From DSNY01 sp016861185 (GTDB lineage: Bacteria; Pseudomonadota; Gammaproteobacteria; Burkholderiales; Burkholderiaceae_F), in NCBI GenBank assembly GCA_030263275.1, contig SZOR01000070.1, forward strand, positions 1-21,252: a stretch of 21,252 nt of DNA. Direction: 5' to 3'. The translations under genes were made by a program, and so were the position numbers. The notes under the pieces are model-generated. The model was given only the letters and a program-made list of their open reading frames with translations. It did not search any database and had not been told where the DNA came from. Below are positions 1 through 7,540 of the stretch, in pieces (position 1 is the stretch's first letter; the number at the start of each line of letters is the position of its first letter).

Positions 1-274
1 GCGCGCTTTCGCCTTCACGCACCGCGAGCCGAACGAGATCGCCGGCAACGCGCGTCTTGACGATCGTCTGGTTCGCGGCCTTCAGCGTTCCCGTCAGCGG
101 CAGCGTGCGCGCGAGCACGAGCGGCTGCGCGCTCCACAGCTCGCCGGGGAGGAACTCGACCGTCGGCGCGGCAACCGCCGCCTGCGGCGCCGCCGGCCGG
201 CGCAGCACCATCGCGCCGGCCACGCCCGCTGCGGCGACCAGGGCGACGATCGCGAGCGCCGCGCTGCGCTTCAT
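1..274 (-). CDS. RND efflux transporter periplasmic adaptor (membrane fusion protein), partial
   Basis: The first 91 codons of a gene that runs off the left edge of the window. The N-terminus (MKRSAALAIVALVAAAGVAG) is a single hydrophobic membrane anchor or uncleaved signal. It is followed by a Pro/Ala linker and the start of a lipoyl/beta-barrel region (LPLTGTLKAANQTIVKTRVAGDL, then a VREGES segment) typical of HlyD/MFP adaptors of RND pumps. In that family the adaptor sits in the periplasm and joins the inner-membrane pump to the outer-membrane channel. Its ATG overlaps the TGA of the upstream TetR gene (ATGA at 271-274), so the two are translationally coupled. The pump and channel genes would lie beyond the window. 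Family assignment is fairly firm; the substrate is unknown. Confidence 0.8.
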   Translation of the reverse strand, partial: MKRSAALAIVALVAAAGVAGAMVLRRPAAPQAAVAAPTVEFLPGELWSAQPLVLARTLPLTGTLKAANQTIVKTRVAGDLVRLAVREGESA

Positions 275-963
275 CGCCGCCCCTGGCGCGGCGAGGCGCG
301 GCGCGCCGGCCGATCGCGCGCGGGCTCGCGCCGCAACGCGCGCAGCGTGTTGTCGATGTGGATCGCAAGGTACCGCTGCGGATCGATCGGCTGATCGCCG
401 CAGGGACCGAACGAATGCCGCCACAGCAGCAGCATCACCAGCGGCCCGGTCATCACGCGGACGAAGGTTTCGGCGTCGACCTTGCGGAACTCGCCGCGTC
501 GCACGCCGCGTTCGATCACGTCGGCGAGCAGCCGGTGCACCGGGTCGATCACCTCGTCGACGTAAAAGCGCGCGATCTCGGGAAAGTTGCCGCTTTCGCT
601 GACCACGAGCTTGGGGATTCCGCTCGCGGGGGTGTCGCCGATGCGGCGCCACCATTGGAGCATCAGGTGCGCGAGCAGCTCGCCGGTGTCGCCTTCGTAG
701 GCGCGGACGAGCTGCTGCGCTTCGGCGATGTTGCGCACGATGTTCTCGCGCACGACCGCCTTGAACAGCTCTTCCTTGTTCGCGAAGTACAGGTACAGCG
801 TGCCCTTGGACACGCCGGCGCGCGCGGCGACGTCGTCGAGCCGCGTGCCGGCGTAGCCCTTCTCGACGAACAGCGCCAGCGCCGCCGCCAGCAGTTCCGA
901 CGGGCGCGCTTCCTTGCGTCGTTCCCAGCGCGGCCGCGCCGCGGTCGTTTGTGCCGTCGGCAT
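271..963 (-). CDS. TetR/AcrR-family transcriptional regulator of an RND efflux operon
   Basis: A 230-residue TetR-type repressor. Residues about 20-66 form the N-terminal DNA-binding domain with the helix-turn-helix at about 40-60 (GTRLDDVAARAGVSKGTLYL, then YF). The remainder is the variable ligand-binding half, with a tryptophan pair (QWWRR) and a C-terminal LLLWRHSF helix. The ATG at 963 is preferred: upstream in-frame codons give an arginine/serine-rich stretch unlike the family, and the only other start seen is a TTG at 1056. No good Shine-Dalgarno precedes either. It overlaps the downstream efflux adaptor by ATGA, so it probably regulates its own operon. The palindrome at 1086-1099, about 120 bases upstream of the start, is the likely operator. 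The inducer cannot be read from the sequence. Confidence 0.85.
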   Translation of the reverse strand: MPTAQTTAARPRWERRKEARPSELLAAALALFVEKGYAGTRLDDVAARAGVSKGTLYLYFANKEELFKAVVRENIVRNIAEAQQLVRAYEGDTGELLAHLMLQWWRRIGDTPASGIPKLVVSESGNFPEIARFYVDEVIDPVHRLLADVIERGVRRGEFRKVDAETFVRVMTGPLVMLLLWRHSFGPCGDQPIDPQRYLAIHIDNTLRALRREPARDRPARRASPRQGRR

Positions 964-1085
964 GACGGAAGGTGCGAAGAGGATGCCCGCGGACGCAGCG
1001 ACCCGACCGGAGGAGGAGTCGGGACGGAGGGAAGGGCCGCCGCGCCCGCGGAGCAATCGGTGATTCGGGAATTCGGCCTTAACTA

Positions 1086-1099
1086 ACTGACCGGTCAGT
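1086..1099. promoter_or_regulatory. Perfect 14-bp palindrome, probable TetR-family operator
   Basis: ACTGACCGGTCAGT is a perfect inverted repeat in the 216-base gap between the divergent TetR gene (start 963) and thiD (start 1180). TGACCGGTCA-type palindromes are typical TetR-family operators. The position suggests autoregulation of the TetR/efflux operon. I could not place convincing -35/-10 boxes around it. The rest of the gap holds only the TGTGA-N6-TCACA motif at 1156-1171. Confidence 0.65.
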
Positions 1100-1155
1100 A
1101 ATGTATGCCCGGCACCACCCGGCCGTCAAGCTAAGCTCGCGGCCCGATCCGACCC

Positions 1156-1171
1156 TGTGACGCCCATCACA
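1156..1171. promoter_or_regulatory. TGTGA-N6-TCACA motif (CRP/FNR-like) abutting thiD start
   Basis: Both half-sites match the CRP consensus spacing exactly (TGTGA, six bases, TCACA). The motif ends 8 bases before the thiD ATG, in the place where a Shine-Dalgarno would be expected. In RNA it could form a 5-bp hairpin. A protein bound here would block transcription rather than activate it unless another promoter exists. It could also be chance. Confidence 0.3.
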
Positions 1172-1179
1172 CGCCGACC

Positions 1180-2004
1180 ATGGTGCAGCGACGCATTCCG
1201 AACGCCGTCACCATCGCCGGCGTCGACCCCTCGGGCGGCGCCGGCATCCTCGCCGACGTCAAGGCGATGAGCGCGCTCGGCGCCTACGCGTGCGCGGTCG
1301 TCGCCGCGCTGACCGCGCAGAACACGCAGGCGGTCACGGGGGTGTTCGCGGTTCCGGGCGACTTCGTGCGCGCGCAGATCGACACGCTGTTCGCCGACGT
1401 GGCGATCGACGCCGCGAAGATCGGCATGGTCGGCCAGGCGTCGGTGATCGAGGCGGTCGCCGCGGGGCTGGCGCGCTGGCAGCCGCCGCACGTCGTGCTC
1501 GATCCGGTGATGGTCGCGAAAAGCGGCGATCCGCTGCTGGAAAAAGTGGCCGTCGGCGCGCTGCGCGAAGCGCTGCTGCCGCTCGCCACGCTGATCACGC
1601 CCAACCTGCCCGAGGCGGGCGTGCTGCTCGAGAGTCGCGCGCCCGACAACCTGAAGGAGATGTATCGGACGGCCGAGCGGCTGCGCGAGAAGATGGCGCA
1701 CGCCGGCAGCCGCTGGGTGCTGCTGAAGGGCGGTCACCTGTCCGGCGCCGAAGCGATCGATCTGCTGCACGACGGCGACCGCATGATCGAGCTGCCCGCG
1801 CCGCGTGTGGCGACGAAGAACACGCACGGCACCGGGTGCACGCTGTCGGCCGCGCTCGCCGCGTTGCTGCCGCAGACAGCGGACGTCCCCGCCGCCGCGC
1901 GCCGCGCGAAGGCGTATCTGACCGAGGCGCTGAAGCATGCCGACGAGCTGAACGTCGGCCATGGGCACGGGCCGGTGCATCACTTCCATGCGATTTGGAA
2001 GTGA
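1180..2004 (+). CDS. thiD: Bifunctional hydroxymethylpyrimidine kinase/phosphomethylpyrimidine kinase ThiD
   Basis: A 274-residue ribokinase-fold enzyme that phosphorylates hydroxymethylpyrimidine and its monophosphate to HMP-PP for thiamine synthesis in the cytoplasm. Family marks are TIAGVDPSGGAGILADVKA at residues 11-29 (substrate-binding glycine loop), LDPVMVAKSGDPLL at 107-120, the ATP-loop region TPNLPEA at 140-146, LLKGGH at 181-186, and the catalytic anion-hole motif NTHGTGCTLSAA at 214-225 with Cys220. Length is normal. The ATG at 1180 fits the usual short N-terminus, but no Shine-Dalgarno is visible before it. No thi-box riboswitch lies upstream, in contrast to thiC at the right end of the window. 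It stands alone: divergent from the efflux regulator and followed by non-coding repeats. Confidence 0.95.
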   Translation: MVQRRIPNAVTIAGVDPSGGAGILADVKAMSALGAYACAVVAALTAQNTQAVTGVFAVPGDFVRAQIDTLFADVAIDAAKIGMVGQASVIEAVAAGLARWQPPHVVLDPVMVAKSGDPLLEKVAVGALREALLPLATLITPNLPEAGVLLESRAPDNLKEMYRTAERLREKMAHAGSRWVLLKGGHLSGAEAIDLLHDGDRMIELPAPRVATKNTHGTGCTLSAALAALLPQTADVPAAARRAKAYLTEALKHADELNVGHGHGPVHHFHAIWK

Positions 2005-2095
2005 GCGTCGTGTTGGTCGACCGCTTACAGCGTTCGTGCCGCTGCGCGAGTTCGTTCTTCGTTGTTTGGAGGGTGGACGCTCGGGCCGCGGGGCC

Positions 2096-2127
2096 GTCAC
2101 TTTCTTTGTCTTGCCAAAGAAAGTGAC
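2096..2127. repeat. Left CTTTCTTTG hairpin of the composite repeat
   Basis: GTCACTTTCTTTG (2096-2108) pairs perfectly with 2115-2127 around a 6-base loop. It lies 91 bases after the thiD stop and might act as a bidirectional transcript-end hairpin, though no T-run follows. It is the mirror partner of 2603-2634. Confidence 0.7.
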
Positions 2128-2248
2128 CAAAGAAAGGCGCGCCGACGAAGGCGCCCGCTGCGCGGGTGCCCTGCGCTGCTCGTCGAGGGCACGACCCCGC
2201 CCTCGCCTGCGCTGCTCGGCGCCTTCGACGGCAGGTACTTCAACCGAC

Positions 2249-2337
2249 GCCCCCTCTCCCTCACCCTCTCCCCCTCGCGGGGGAGAGGGAAGCACTTCCC
2301 CCTCTCCCGCCGGGGCGGGAGAGGGCGGGGGTGAGGG
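2249..2337. repeat. Nested CCCTCTCC/GGAGAGGG palindromes
   Basis: Two adjacent hairpins, 2264-2274 with 2279-2289 (11-bp stem, TCGC loop) and 2300-2311 with 2314-2325 (12 complementary pairs), are enclosed by the outer pairing CCCTCACCC (2258-2266) with GGGTGAGGG (2329-2337). This resembles a very common dispersed intergenic palindrome of proteobacteria. A degenerate relative lies inside the LivF-type gene at 18366-18403. Confidence 0.65.
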
Positions 2338-2602
2338 TGGGTCAATTCGCTTTGCCGTCGAAGCCGCTGAGCAGCGCAGGGCGGGTCGGGGTCCTCGGGG
2401 GTCGTTGTCTGAGAGCGTGGCGCGCCATCGGCGCGCGATCGCCCGAGTTCACGACCCCCGCCGGACCGACCGAGCAGCGCACGGCAGTCGCCGCAGGCGA
2501 CCGGCTTCGTCGGCGCGCCTTTGGCTTCGGCCGCTCGCTGCCGCTCGCTTCACGCCGGCTGCGCCGGCATGAGCCTGCGCCGCAACCTGGCGGTTGTCTT
2601 TG

Positions 2603-2634
2603 CCTACTTTCTTTGGCAAGACAAAGAAAGTAGG
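2603..2634. repeat. Right CTTTCTTTG hairpin of the composite repeat
   Basis: CCTACTTTCTTTG (2603-2615) pairs perfectly with 2622-2634 around a 6-base loop. The stem differs from its mirror partner at 2096-2127 only at the outer bases, and both strands of each change are matched (compensatory). This implies selection on, or copying as, a hairpin. Confidence 0.7.
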
Positions 2635-2742
2635 GGCCTCGCGGCCCGAGCGTCCGACCTCGGAGAACGAAGAGGCGACAACGCGGAGGGCACGCGCGCG
2701 CGCTGAACGATCGGGCGGGAGTCGCGCCGCTCGCGGCGGCGT

Positions 2743-3348
2743 TCAACCCTTCTTCAACGCCACCTTCGGCACCGCCCCGCTCATCGGCTCGATGCGCTTG
2801 CGGTCGGGCTCGACGGCCGCGAGCGGCTGCACTTCGCGCATCGTGTTCAGGCTGCGCACGGCGAGGTTCTGGTATTCGCGCGTGCCGGCGACTTTCCATT
2901 CGAGTTCGTCGGCCGACAGCTCGCGCAGGATCTTCGCCGGGATGCCGGCGGCAAGCATGCGCGGCGGGATCACCATTGCGGCCTTGACGAACGCGCAAGC
3001 GGCGACCATCGCCGACTCGCCGACGACGGCTTCGTCCATCACGACCGCGTTCATGCCGACCAACGCGTTGCGCTTGACCACGCAGCCGTGCAGCACGGCG
3101 CCGTGGCCGATGTGGCCGTCCACTTCGACCACCGTGTCGGCGTGCGGAAACCCGTGCACGACGCAGGTGTCCTGCAGGTTGGCGCCTTCCTCGAAGACGA
3201 TGCGGCCGAAGTCGCCGCGGATGCTCGCCGCCGGTCCGACGTAGCAGCGCGGTCCGATGATCACGTCGCCGATCAGGATCGCGGTCGGATGAACGAACGC
3301 GGCCGGATCGATCACCGGCCGGATGCCGTCGATCTCGTAGCAGGGCAT
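2743..3348 (-). CDS. paaY: Phenylacetate pathway thioesterase/hexapeptide-repeat protein PaaY
   Basis: A 201-residue left-handed beta-helix protein of the gamma-carbonic-anhydrase fold. Hexapeptide repeats run through residues about 13-140, with the metal-ligand histidines in the expected context: VVHGFP (His65) and GHIGHGAVLHG (His82, His87). The C-terminal tail (ELSADELEWKVAGTREYQNL) matches PaaY. Known role: a thioesterase that hydrolyses the toxic seven-membered-ring dead-end CoA thioester arising in phenylacetate degradation. The start MPCYEIDG at 3348 is the usual PaaY N-terminus. It lies 11 bases downstream of paaN on the same strand, so the two form a short operon divergent from paaGHIK. 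General carbonic-anhydrase-like activity is the alternative, but the neighbours favour PaaY. Confidence 0.92.
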   Translation of the reverse strand: MPCYEIDGIRPVIDPAAFVHPTAILIGDVIIGPRCYVGPAASIRGDFGRIVFEEGANLQDTCVVHGFPHADTVVEVDGHIGHGAVLHGCVVKRNALVGMNAVVMDEAVVGESAMVAACAFVKAAMVIPPRMLAAGIPAKILRELSADELEWKVAGTREYQNLAVRSLNTMREVQPLAAVEPDRKRIEPMSGAVPKVALKKG

Positions 3349-3359
3349 CGACGCGACCT

Positions 3360-5021
3360 CTACACGTGCCAGCGCCGCTGCACGACGCGGAACCGGTTGG
3401 CGACGAAAGCCGAGTCGGTATAGCTCGCGTTCGCGGCGGGGTTCGCCCCGGTGGCGTGGAAGTCGGAGAACCCGGCCGACTGGTTCACGTAGACGTTGCC
3501 CGTCAGGTTGATCGACAGCGCCACGCCCGCGCGCAGCGTCGCATCGGTCATCGCGTCGATCACCGGCTGCTTCGTCGAATACAGCCCGGCGGTCAGCGCG
3601 CCGTGTTCGCGCACGATGCGTTCGGCGAGCGCCACCACTGCGTTGCCGTCGCCCGGCGCGGCGACCACGGTGCTGATCGGGCCGAAGCGCTCCTGCATGT
3701 AGACGCTCTCGTCCTTCGCGTCGCATTTGAGCACGACGGGCGTGCGCACTTCGGCGGCGGGAAACTCGGCGTGCGCGAGCTTCTTCGACGCGAGCACGAC
3801 GGTCGCCACCGAATGCGCGTCTTCGATGCGCTTGAGCGTGTCGGGCGACTGGATCGCGCCGAGGATCGCGGTGGCGGTCGCCGGATCGGCGAGGAACTTG
3901 TCGATCGCGCCGGCGAGATCGGACGCGACCTCGTCGAACGACTTGCGGCCGGCGTCGGTGTCGATGCCGCCGGCGGGCACGAGAATCGCCTTGGTCGTCG
4001 TGCACATCTGCCCCGAATACAGCGACAGCGTGAACGCGAGGTTGCGCAGCATGCCCTTGTAGTTGTCGGTCGATTCGATGACGACGACGTTCACCCCCGA
4101 CAGCTCCGCGTAGACCTGCTTGCCGCGCGCGTTGTCGATCAGCCAGCGGCCGAAGCTCGGGCCGCCGGTGAAGTCGATCGACTGCACCGCCGGGTGCGCC
4201 GCGAGCTTGCGCGTGGCCTCGGCGTCGACCGCGGCGAGCGTGACGAGGTTCGGATCGATGCCGTTCTCGCGCAGCACCTCGCGCGCGATGCGGACGGAGA
4301 GCGCGGCCGACAGCGTGCTCGCCGGATGCGGCTTGACGATCACCGCATTGCCGGTCGCGAGCCCCGCGAACAGCCCCGGATACGTGTTCCACGTCGGAAA
4401 CGTCGAGCAGCCGATCACCAGCGCCACACCGCGGCCGACGATCTCGAAGCGCTTGTCCATCACGATCGGCGGGTTCTTGCCCTGGGGTTTTTCCCAGCGC
4501 GCCTGGCTCGGGACGAAGTTCATCTCGCGCCATGCGTATGCGACCGCCTCGAGGCCGCGGTCCTGTGCGTGCGGCCCGCCCGCCTGGAACGCCATCATCC
4601 AGCCCTGCCCGGTGGTGTACATCACCGCATAGGAAAGCTCGAAGCTGCGCTTGTTCAGCCGGTCGAGGATCTCGAGGCACACGCCGGTGCGGCCGTCCAC
4701 GCCGAGTTTGCGCCACGCCGGCATCGCCGCGAGGCCCGCGGCGACCAGCGCGTCGACATCGCACACGGGGTACTGCACGTCGAGCGCGACGCCATACGGC
4801 GAGCGGTCGCACGCGGTCCAGGCGGTGACGCCGGGCTGGTCGAGTTCGAACCGCTTGCCGAGCAGCGCCTGTACGGCCTGCTTGCCGGCGTCGTTGGCCG
4901 TCTCTCCGTAGTTCTTCGGGCTCGGCTGCTCGGGATACGGGCTCCAGAAGCCGCGGTCGGCGATCGCGGCGAGCGCGCCGTCGAGCACGGCGCGATGCTT
5001 GTCGAGCAATGGGTGCGTCAC
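3360..5021 (-). CDS. paaN: PaaN, ring-opening (oxepin-CoA pathway) aldehyde dehydrogenase
   Basis: A 553-residue aldehyde dehydrogenase-superfamily protein. Catalytic Cys340 is in SLYSGQMCTTTKA and the general-base Glu306 in YAELSG. Cofactor-fold motifs are CSTFPTWNTYPGLFAGLATG (205-224) and VKPHP (229-233). The start is the GTG at 5021, with AAGGAG six bases upstream. The length matches the PaaN form that lacks the C-terminal MaoC-like hydratase domain found in enterobacterial PaaZ (about 680 residues). It should oxidise the 3-oxo-5,6-dehydrosuberyl-CoA semialdehyde produced when the oxepin-CoA ring is hydrolysed; the hydrolysing hydratase must be a separate protein, not present here. Some annotations call this gene paaZ. 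It is transcribed divergently from paaG and co-directionally with paaY. Confidence 0.92.
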   Translation of the reverse strand: MTHPLLDKHRAVLDGALAAIADRGFWSPYPEQPSPKNYGETANDAGKQAVQALLGKRFELDQPGVTAWTACDRSPYGVALDVQYPVCDVDALVAAGLAAMPAWRKLGVDGRTGVCLEILDRLNKRSFELSYAVMYTTGQGWMMAFQAGGPHAQDRGLEAVAYAWREMNFVPSQARWEKPQGKNPPIVMDKRFEIVGRGVALVIGCSTFPTWNTYPGLFAGLATGNAVIVKPHPASTLSAALSVRIAREVLRENGIDPNLVTLAAVDAEATRKLAAHPAVQSIDFTGGPSFGRWLIDNARGKQVYAELSGVNVVVIESTDNYKGMLRNLAFTLSLYSGQMCTTTKAILVPAGGIDTDAGRKSFDEVASDLAGAIDKFLADPATATAILGAIQSPDTLKRIEDAHSVATVVLASKKLAHAEFPAAEVRTPVVLKCDAKDESVYMQERFGPISTVVAAPGDGNAVVALAERIVREHGALTAGLYSTKQPVIDAMTDATLRAGVALSINLTGNVYVNQSAGFSDFHATGANPAANASYTDSAFVANRFRVVQRRWHV

Positions 5022-5116
5022 GGGAATCTCCTTGTGTACGTCGTGTGCGTAGCACACCGGCGGCCTTCGATCGGGCCGCGGGGCTTGCCGGGAATGGTGG
5101 CACAAATTACGATTGA

Positions 5117-5132
5117 TTGAACGGCCGGTCAA
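5117..5132. promoter_or_regulatory. Near-perfect 16-bp palindrome, candidate PaaR operator between paaN and paaG
   Basis: TTGAACGGCCGGTCAA reads as an inverted repeat with one mismatched pair (5121/5128). It is the only strong palindrome in the 187-base divergent region 5022-5208, which also holds an A/T-rich patch (5102-5120) suited to a promoter. It shares the CCGGTCA half-site with the other TetR operator at 1086-1099. A TetR-type PaaR at 13215 in the same regulon is the natural candidate to bind it and control both the paaNY and paaG arms. Binding is inferred, not shown. Confidence 0.55.
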
Positions 5133-5208
5133 CGAATCGGCCGGGCCGCCGGTGAGTGATCGGCGGGGCGAAACGGGCGCGGCGGTGCACCGCGCGGCAA
5201 GGAGACCC

Positions 5209-6000
5209 ATGGCGTACGAGACGATCCGGCTGGAAGTCAGCCGTGGCGTGGCCACGCTGACGCTCAATCGGCCCGAGCGGCTGAACAGCTTTACCGTAGC
5301 GATGCACGGCGAAGTGCGCGCTGCGCTCGACGCGATCCGCGCCGACCGCGCGGTGCGCTGCCTCGTGCTGACCGGCGCGGGCCGCGGCTTTTGCGCGGGG
5401 CAGGACCTGTCGGACCGCGCAGTTGCTCCCGGCGATGCTCCGCTCGACCTCGGCGAATCGATCGAGAACCATTACAAGCCGCTGGTGCTCGCGCTGCACC
5501 AGCTGCCGCTGCCGGTGATCGCCGCGGTCAACGGCGTGGCCGCCGGCGCGGGCGCGAACATCGCGCTCGCCTGCGACCTCGTCTACGCGGCGCGCTCGGC
5601 GAGCTTCATCCAGTCGTTCGCGAAGATCGGGCTGGTGCCCGACAGCGGCGGCACCTGGATCCTGCCGCGGCTCGTCGGCTCGGCGCGCGCGATGGGGCTC
5701 GCGCTGCTCGGCGACAAGCTCGGCGCCGAGCAGGCCGAAGCCTGGGGATTGATCTGGAAGTGCGTCGACGACGCCGAGCTGATGCCGACCGTGCGCGCGG
5801 TCGCCGAACAGCTTGCGTCCGGGCCGACGCGCGGGTACGCGCGTACCAAGCAGGCGATCCGCGCCGCGACCGGACTCACTATCGAAGCGAGCCTCGATCT
5901 CGAACGCGACTTCCAGCGCGAACTCGGACGGTCGCACGACTACCGCGAAGGCGTGGCCGCGTTCATGGAAAAGCGCGCGCCGAAGTTCACCGGGGAATGA
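5209..6000 (+). CDS. paaG: 2-(1,2-epoxy-1,2-dihydrophenyl)acetyl-CoA isomerase PaaG
   Basis: A 263-residue crotonase-superfamily enzyme that converts the ring 1,2-epoxide of phenylacetyl-CoA into oxepin-CoA and also isomerises later unsaturated intermediates. Oxyanion-hole segments are GRGFCAGQDLS at residues 58-68 and NGVAAGAGANIALACD at 108-123. The acidic residue of GLVPDSGGTW (Asp145) is in the position of the PaaG catalytic aspartate, and the usual enoyl-CoA-hydratase glutamate pair is not apparent, which supports isomerase over hydratase. The ATG at 5209 has AAGGAG four bases upstream. It is the first gene of the plus-strand operon and overlaps paaH by ATGA at 5997-6000. PaaF (a related hydratase) is the alternative; sequence and position favour PaaG. 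Confidence 0.92.
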   Translation: MAYETIRLEVSRGVATLTLNRPERLNSFTVAMHGEVRAALDAIRADRAVRCLVLTGAGRGFCAGQDLSDRAVAPGDAPLDLGESIENHYKPLVLALHQLPLPVIAAVNGVAAGAGANIALACDLVYAARSASFIQSFAKIGLVPDSGGTWILPRLVGSARAMGLALLGDKLGAEQAEAWGLIWKCVDDAELMPTVRAVAEQLASGPTRGYARTKQAIRAATGLTIEASLDLERDFQRELGRSHDYREGVAAFMEKRAPKFTGE

Positions 6001-7538
6001 GCGTGAGCGAGACGGCATTGCCCGCCAGCGCGACCGTCGGCGTGATCGGCGCCGGCACGATGGGCGCGGGCATCGCGCAGGTCGCCGCGCGCGCGGGCCA
6101 TCGCGTGCGGCTGTTCGATGCCGACGCCAAGGCGGTCGAACGCGGCCGCGCCGGCATCGAGAAGGAGCTGCGCGGACTCGTCGCCAAGGGCAAGCTCGAC
6201 GCGGGCGAGTGCGAACGGACGCTCGCGCGCATCGCGCCGGCGGCTGCGCTGGCGGAGCTGGCCGACTGCGCTCTGGTGATCGAGGCGATCGTCGAGGATC
6301 TCGAGGTCAAGCAGAAGCTGTTCCGCACGCTCGAAGGCATCGTCCGCGCCGACGCGGTGCTCGCGACCAACACCTCGTCGCTGTCGATCACGGCGATCGG
6401 CGCGATGCTCGCGCAGCCGCAACGGCTGGTCGGCATGCATTTCTTCAATCCCGCGCCGCGCATGAAGCTGGTCGAGATCGTCAGCGGCGTGCAGACCGAT
6501 GCGCGGATCGCCGAAAGGGTCGCGGCGACCGCGCAGCGCTGGGGCAAGCACACGGTGTTCGCGCGCTCGACGCCAGGCTTCATCGTCAACCGACTCGCGC
6601 GGCCCTTCTACGCCGAAGCGTGGCGCGCGTACACGGAAAGCGTCGCCGACCCGGTCACGCTCGACGCGGTCGTGCGCGACTGCGGCGGCTTCCCGATGGG
6701 GCCGTTCGAGCTGATGGACCTGATCGGCCACGACGTGAATCTGGCAGTGACGCGCTCGGTGTTCGACGCGACCTTCGGCGACCGCCGCTATGCGCCCGCG
6801 CTCGCGCAGATCGAACTCGTGCGCGCCGGCCGGCTCGGGCGCAAGACCGGCCAGGGCATCTACGACTATCGCGACGGCGCGGCGAAGCCCGAGTCGCAAG
6901 TCGAGCCGGGCGCCGATCCGGTGGCGCGCATCGTCGCCGTGGGTTCGCTTGGACTCGCCACGCCGATCATCACCCGGCTCGAAGCGGCAGGCATCGACGT
7001 GGTCCGGGTGCAGGGACAGGCGGGCGCGGCCGGATGGCTCGAAATCGGCCCGGCGCGGCTGATGTTGTCCGACGGCCGGCCCGCCACGCGCCGAGCCGTC
7101 GAGGAAGGGCACCGGCATCTCGTGCTGTTCGACCTCGCGCTCGATTACGCGACCACGCCGCGGCTCGGGCTCGCGCCGGCGGATCAGTGCGGATCGGCGG
7201 CTTTCCGCACGGTATGCGCGACGCTGGCGCGCGCGGGTTTCGCTTGCTCGCGGCTCGACGATGCGGCCGGGCTGATCGTCCTGCGCATCAGCGCCGCGCT
7301 CGTCAACGAGGCGTCGGACGCGGTCGCGTACGGAATCTGCACGGCGGATGCGATCGACGACGCGATGCGTTACGGCGTCAACTATCCGCGCGGGCCGATG
7401 GCCTGGGCCGAAGCGGTCGGGCTCGACTACTTCGCGCGCGTGCTCGCCAACCTGCGCGAGCACTACGGCGAGGAGCGTTATCGCACGTCGGTGCTGATCC
7501 AGCGCCGCGGCTGGACGCAGCGCGGTTTCCGCGAATAG
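5997..7538 (+). CDS. paaH: 3-hydroxyacyl-CoA dehydrogenase PaaH
   Basis: A 513-residue cytoplasmic NAD-dependent dehydrogenase that oxidises 3-hydroxyadipyl-CoA to 3-oxoadipyl-CoA in the beta-oxidation part of the pathway. The N-terminal Rossmann motif GAGTMGAG lies at residues 18-25, the catalytic histidine in GMHFFNPAP (His148) with the partner KLVEI glutamate at 160, and NTSSLSI at 125-131. C-terminal 3HCDH domains are marked by TPGFIVNRLARPFYAEA and by a second copy near residue 430 onward (ISAALVNEASDAVAYG, then YGVNYPRGPMAWAE). Two C-terminal domains and about 510 residues are usual for the Paa family. It starts inside the paaG stop (ATGA) and paaI follows two bases after its TAG. Confidence 0.93.
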   Translation: MSVSETALPASATVGVIGAGTMGAGIAQVAARAGHRVRLFDADAKAVERGRAGIEKELRGLVAKGKLDAGECERTLARIAPAAALAELADCALVIEAIVEDLEVKQKLFRTLEGIVRADAVLATNTSSLSITAIGAMLAQPQRLVGMHFFNPAPRMKLVEIVSGVQTDARIAERVAATAQRWGKHTVFARSTPGFIVNRLARPFYAEAWRAYTESVADPVTLDAVVRDCGGFPMGPFELMDLIGHDVNLAVTRSVFDATFGDRRYAPALAQIELVRAGRLGRKTGQGIYDYRDGAAKPESQVEPGADPVARIVAVGSLGLATPIITRLEAAGIDVVRVQGQAGAAGWLEIGPARLMLSDGRPATRRAVEEGHRHLVLFDLALDYATTPRLGLAPADQCGSAAFRTVCATLARAGFACSRLDDAAGLIVLRISAALVNEASDAVAYGICTADAIDDAMRYGVNYPRGPMAWAEAVGLDYFARVLANLREHYGEERYRTSVLIQRRGWTQRGFRE

Positions 7539-7540
7539 CC

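Larger units (their letters stand above)
2053..2675. repeat. Composite inverted-repeat element filling the thiD-paaY gap
   Basis: The 738-base gap 2005-2742 has no credible gene. Its two ends are inverted copies of one another. GGACGCTCGGGCCGC at 2075-2089 reappears reversed at 2641-2655. Each copy is followed inward by a 13-bp hairpin (2096-2127 and 2603-2634) and then by an 18-base block at 2133-2150 and, reversed, at 2505-2522. The right arm carries about 80 extra bases between hairpin and 18-base block. Similarity seems to extend outward to about 2055 and 2673. The centre holds nested CCCTCTCC palindromes. These are sequence families I associate with dispersed non-coding repeats of betaproteobacteria and xanthomonads. 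Open frames through it are repeat-derived and lack coding character. Confidence 0.75.

Noticed and set aside
2062..2633. Overlapping open frames of 80-200 codons through the thiD-paaY gap
   Set aside because: They run through inverted repeats and hairpins, have no start signals, are Arg/Pro/Ser-rich, and their sequences follow the repeat units. They are repeat-derived, not genes.
2743..5103. 786-codon minus-strand frame that ends with the PaaY sequence
   Set aside because: Only the last 201 codons (from 3348) are real (PaaY). The upstream part is the wrong frame of paaN.
3366..5120. 584-codon open frame antisense to paaN
   Set aside because: High-GC shadow frame with His/Arg/Gly-rich composition and no domain. 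paaN on the other strand has all catalytic motifs.
5391..5996. In-frame upstream extension of paaH into paaG
   Set aside because: The extension translates paaG in the wrong frame. The ATG at 5997 overlapping the paaG stop gives the normal PaaH N-terminus before the Rossmann motif.
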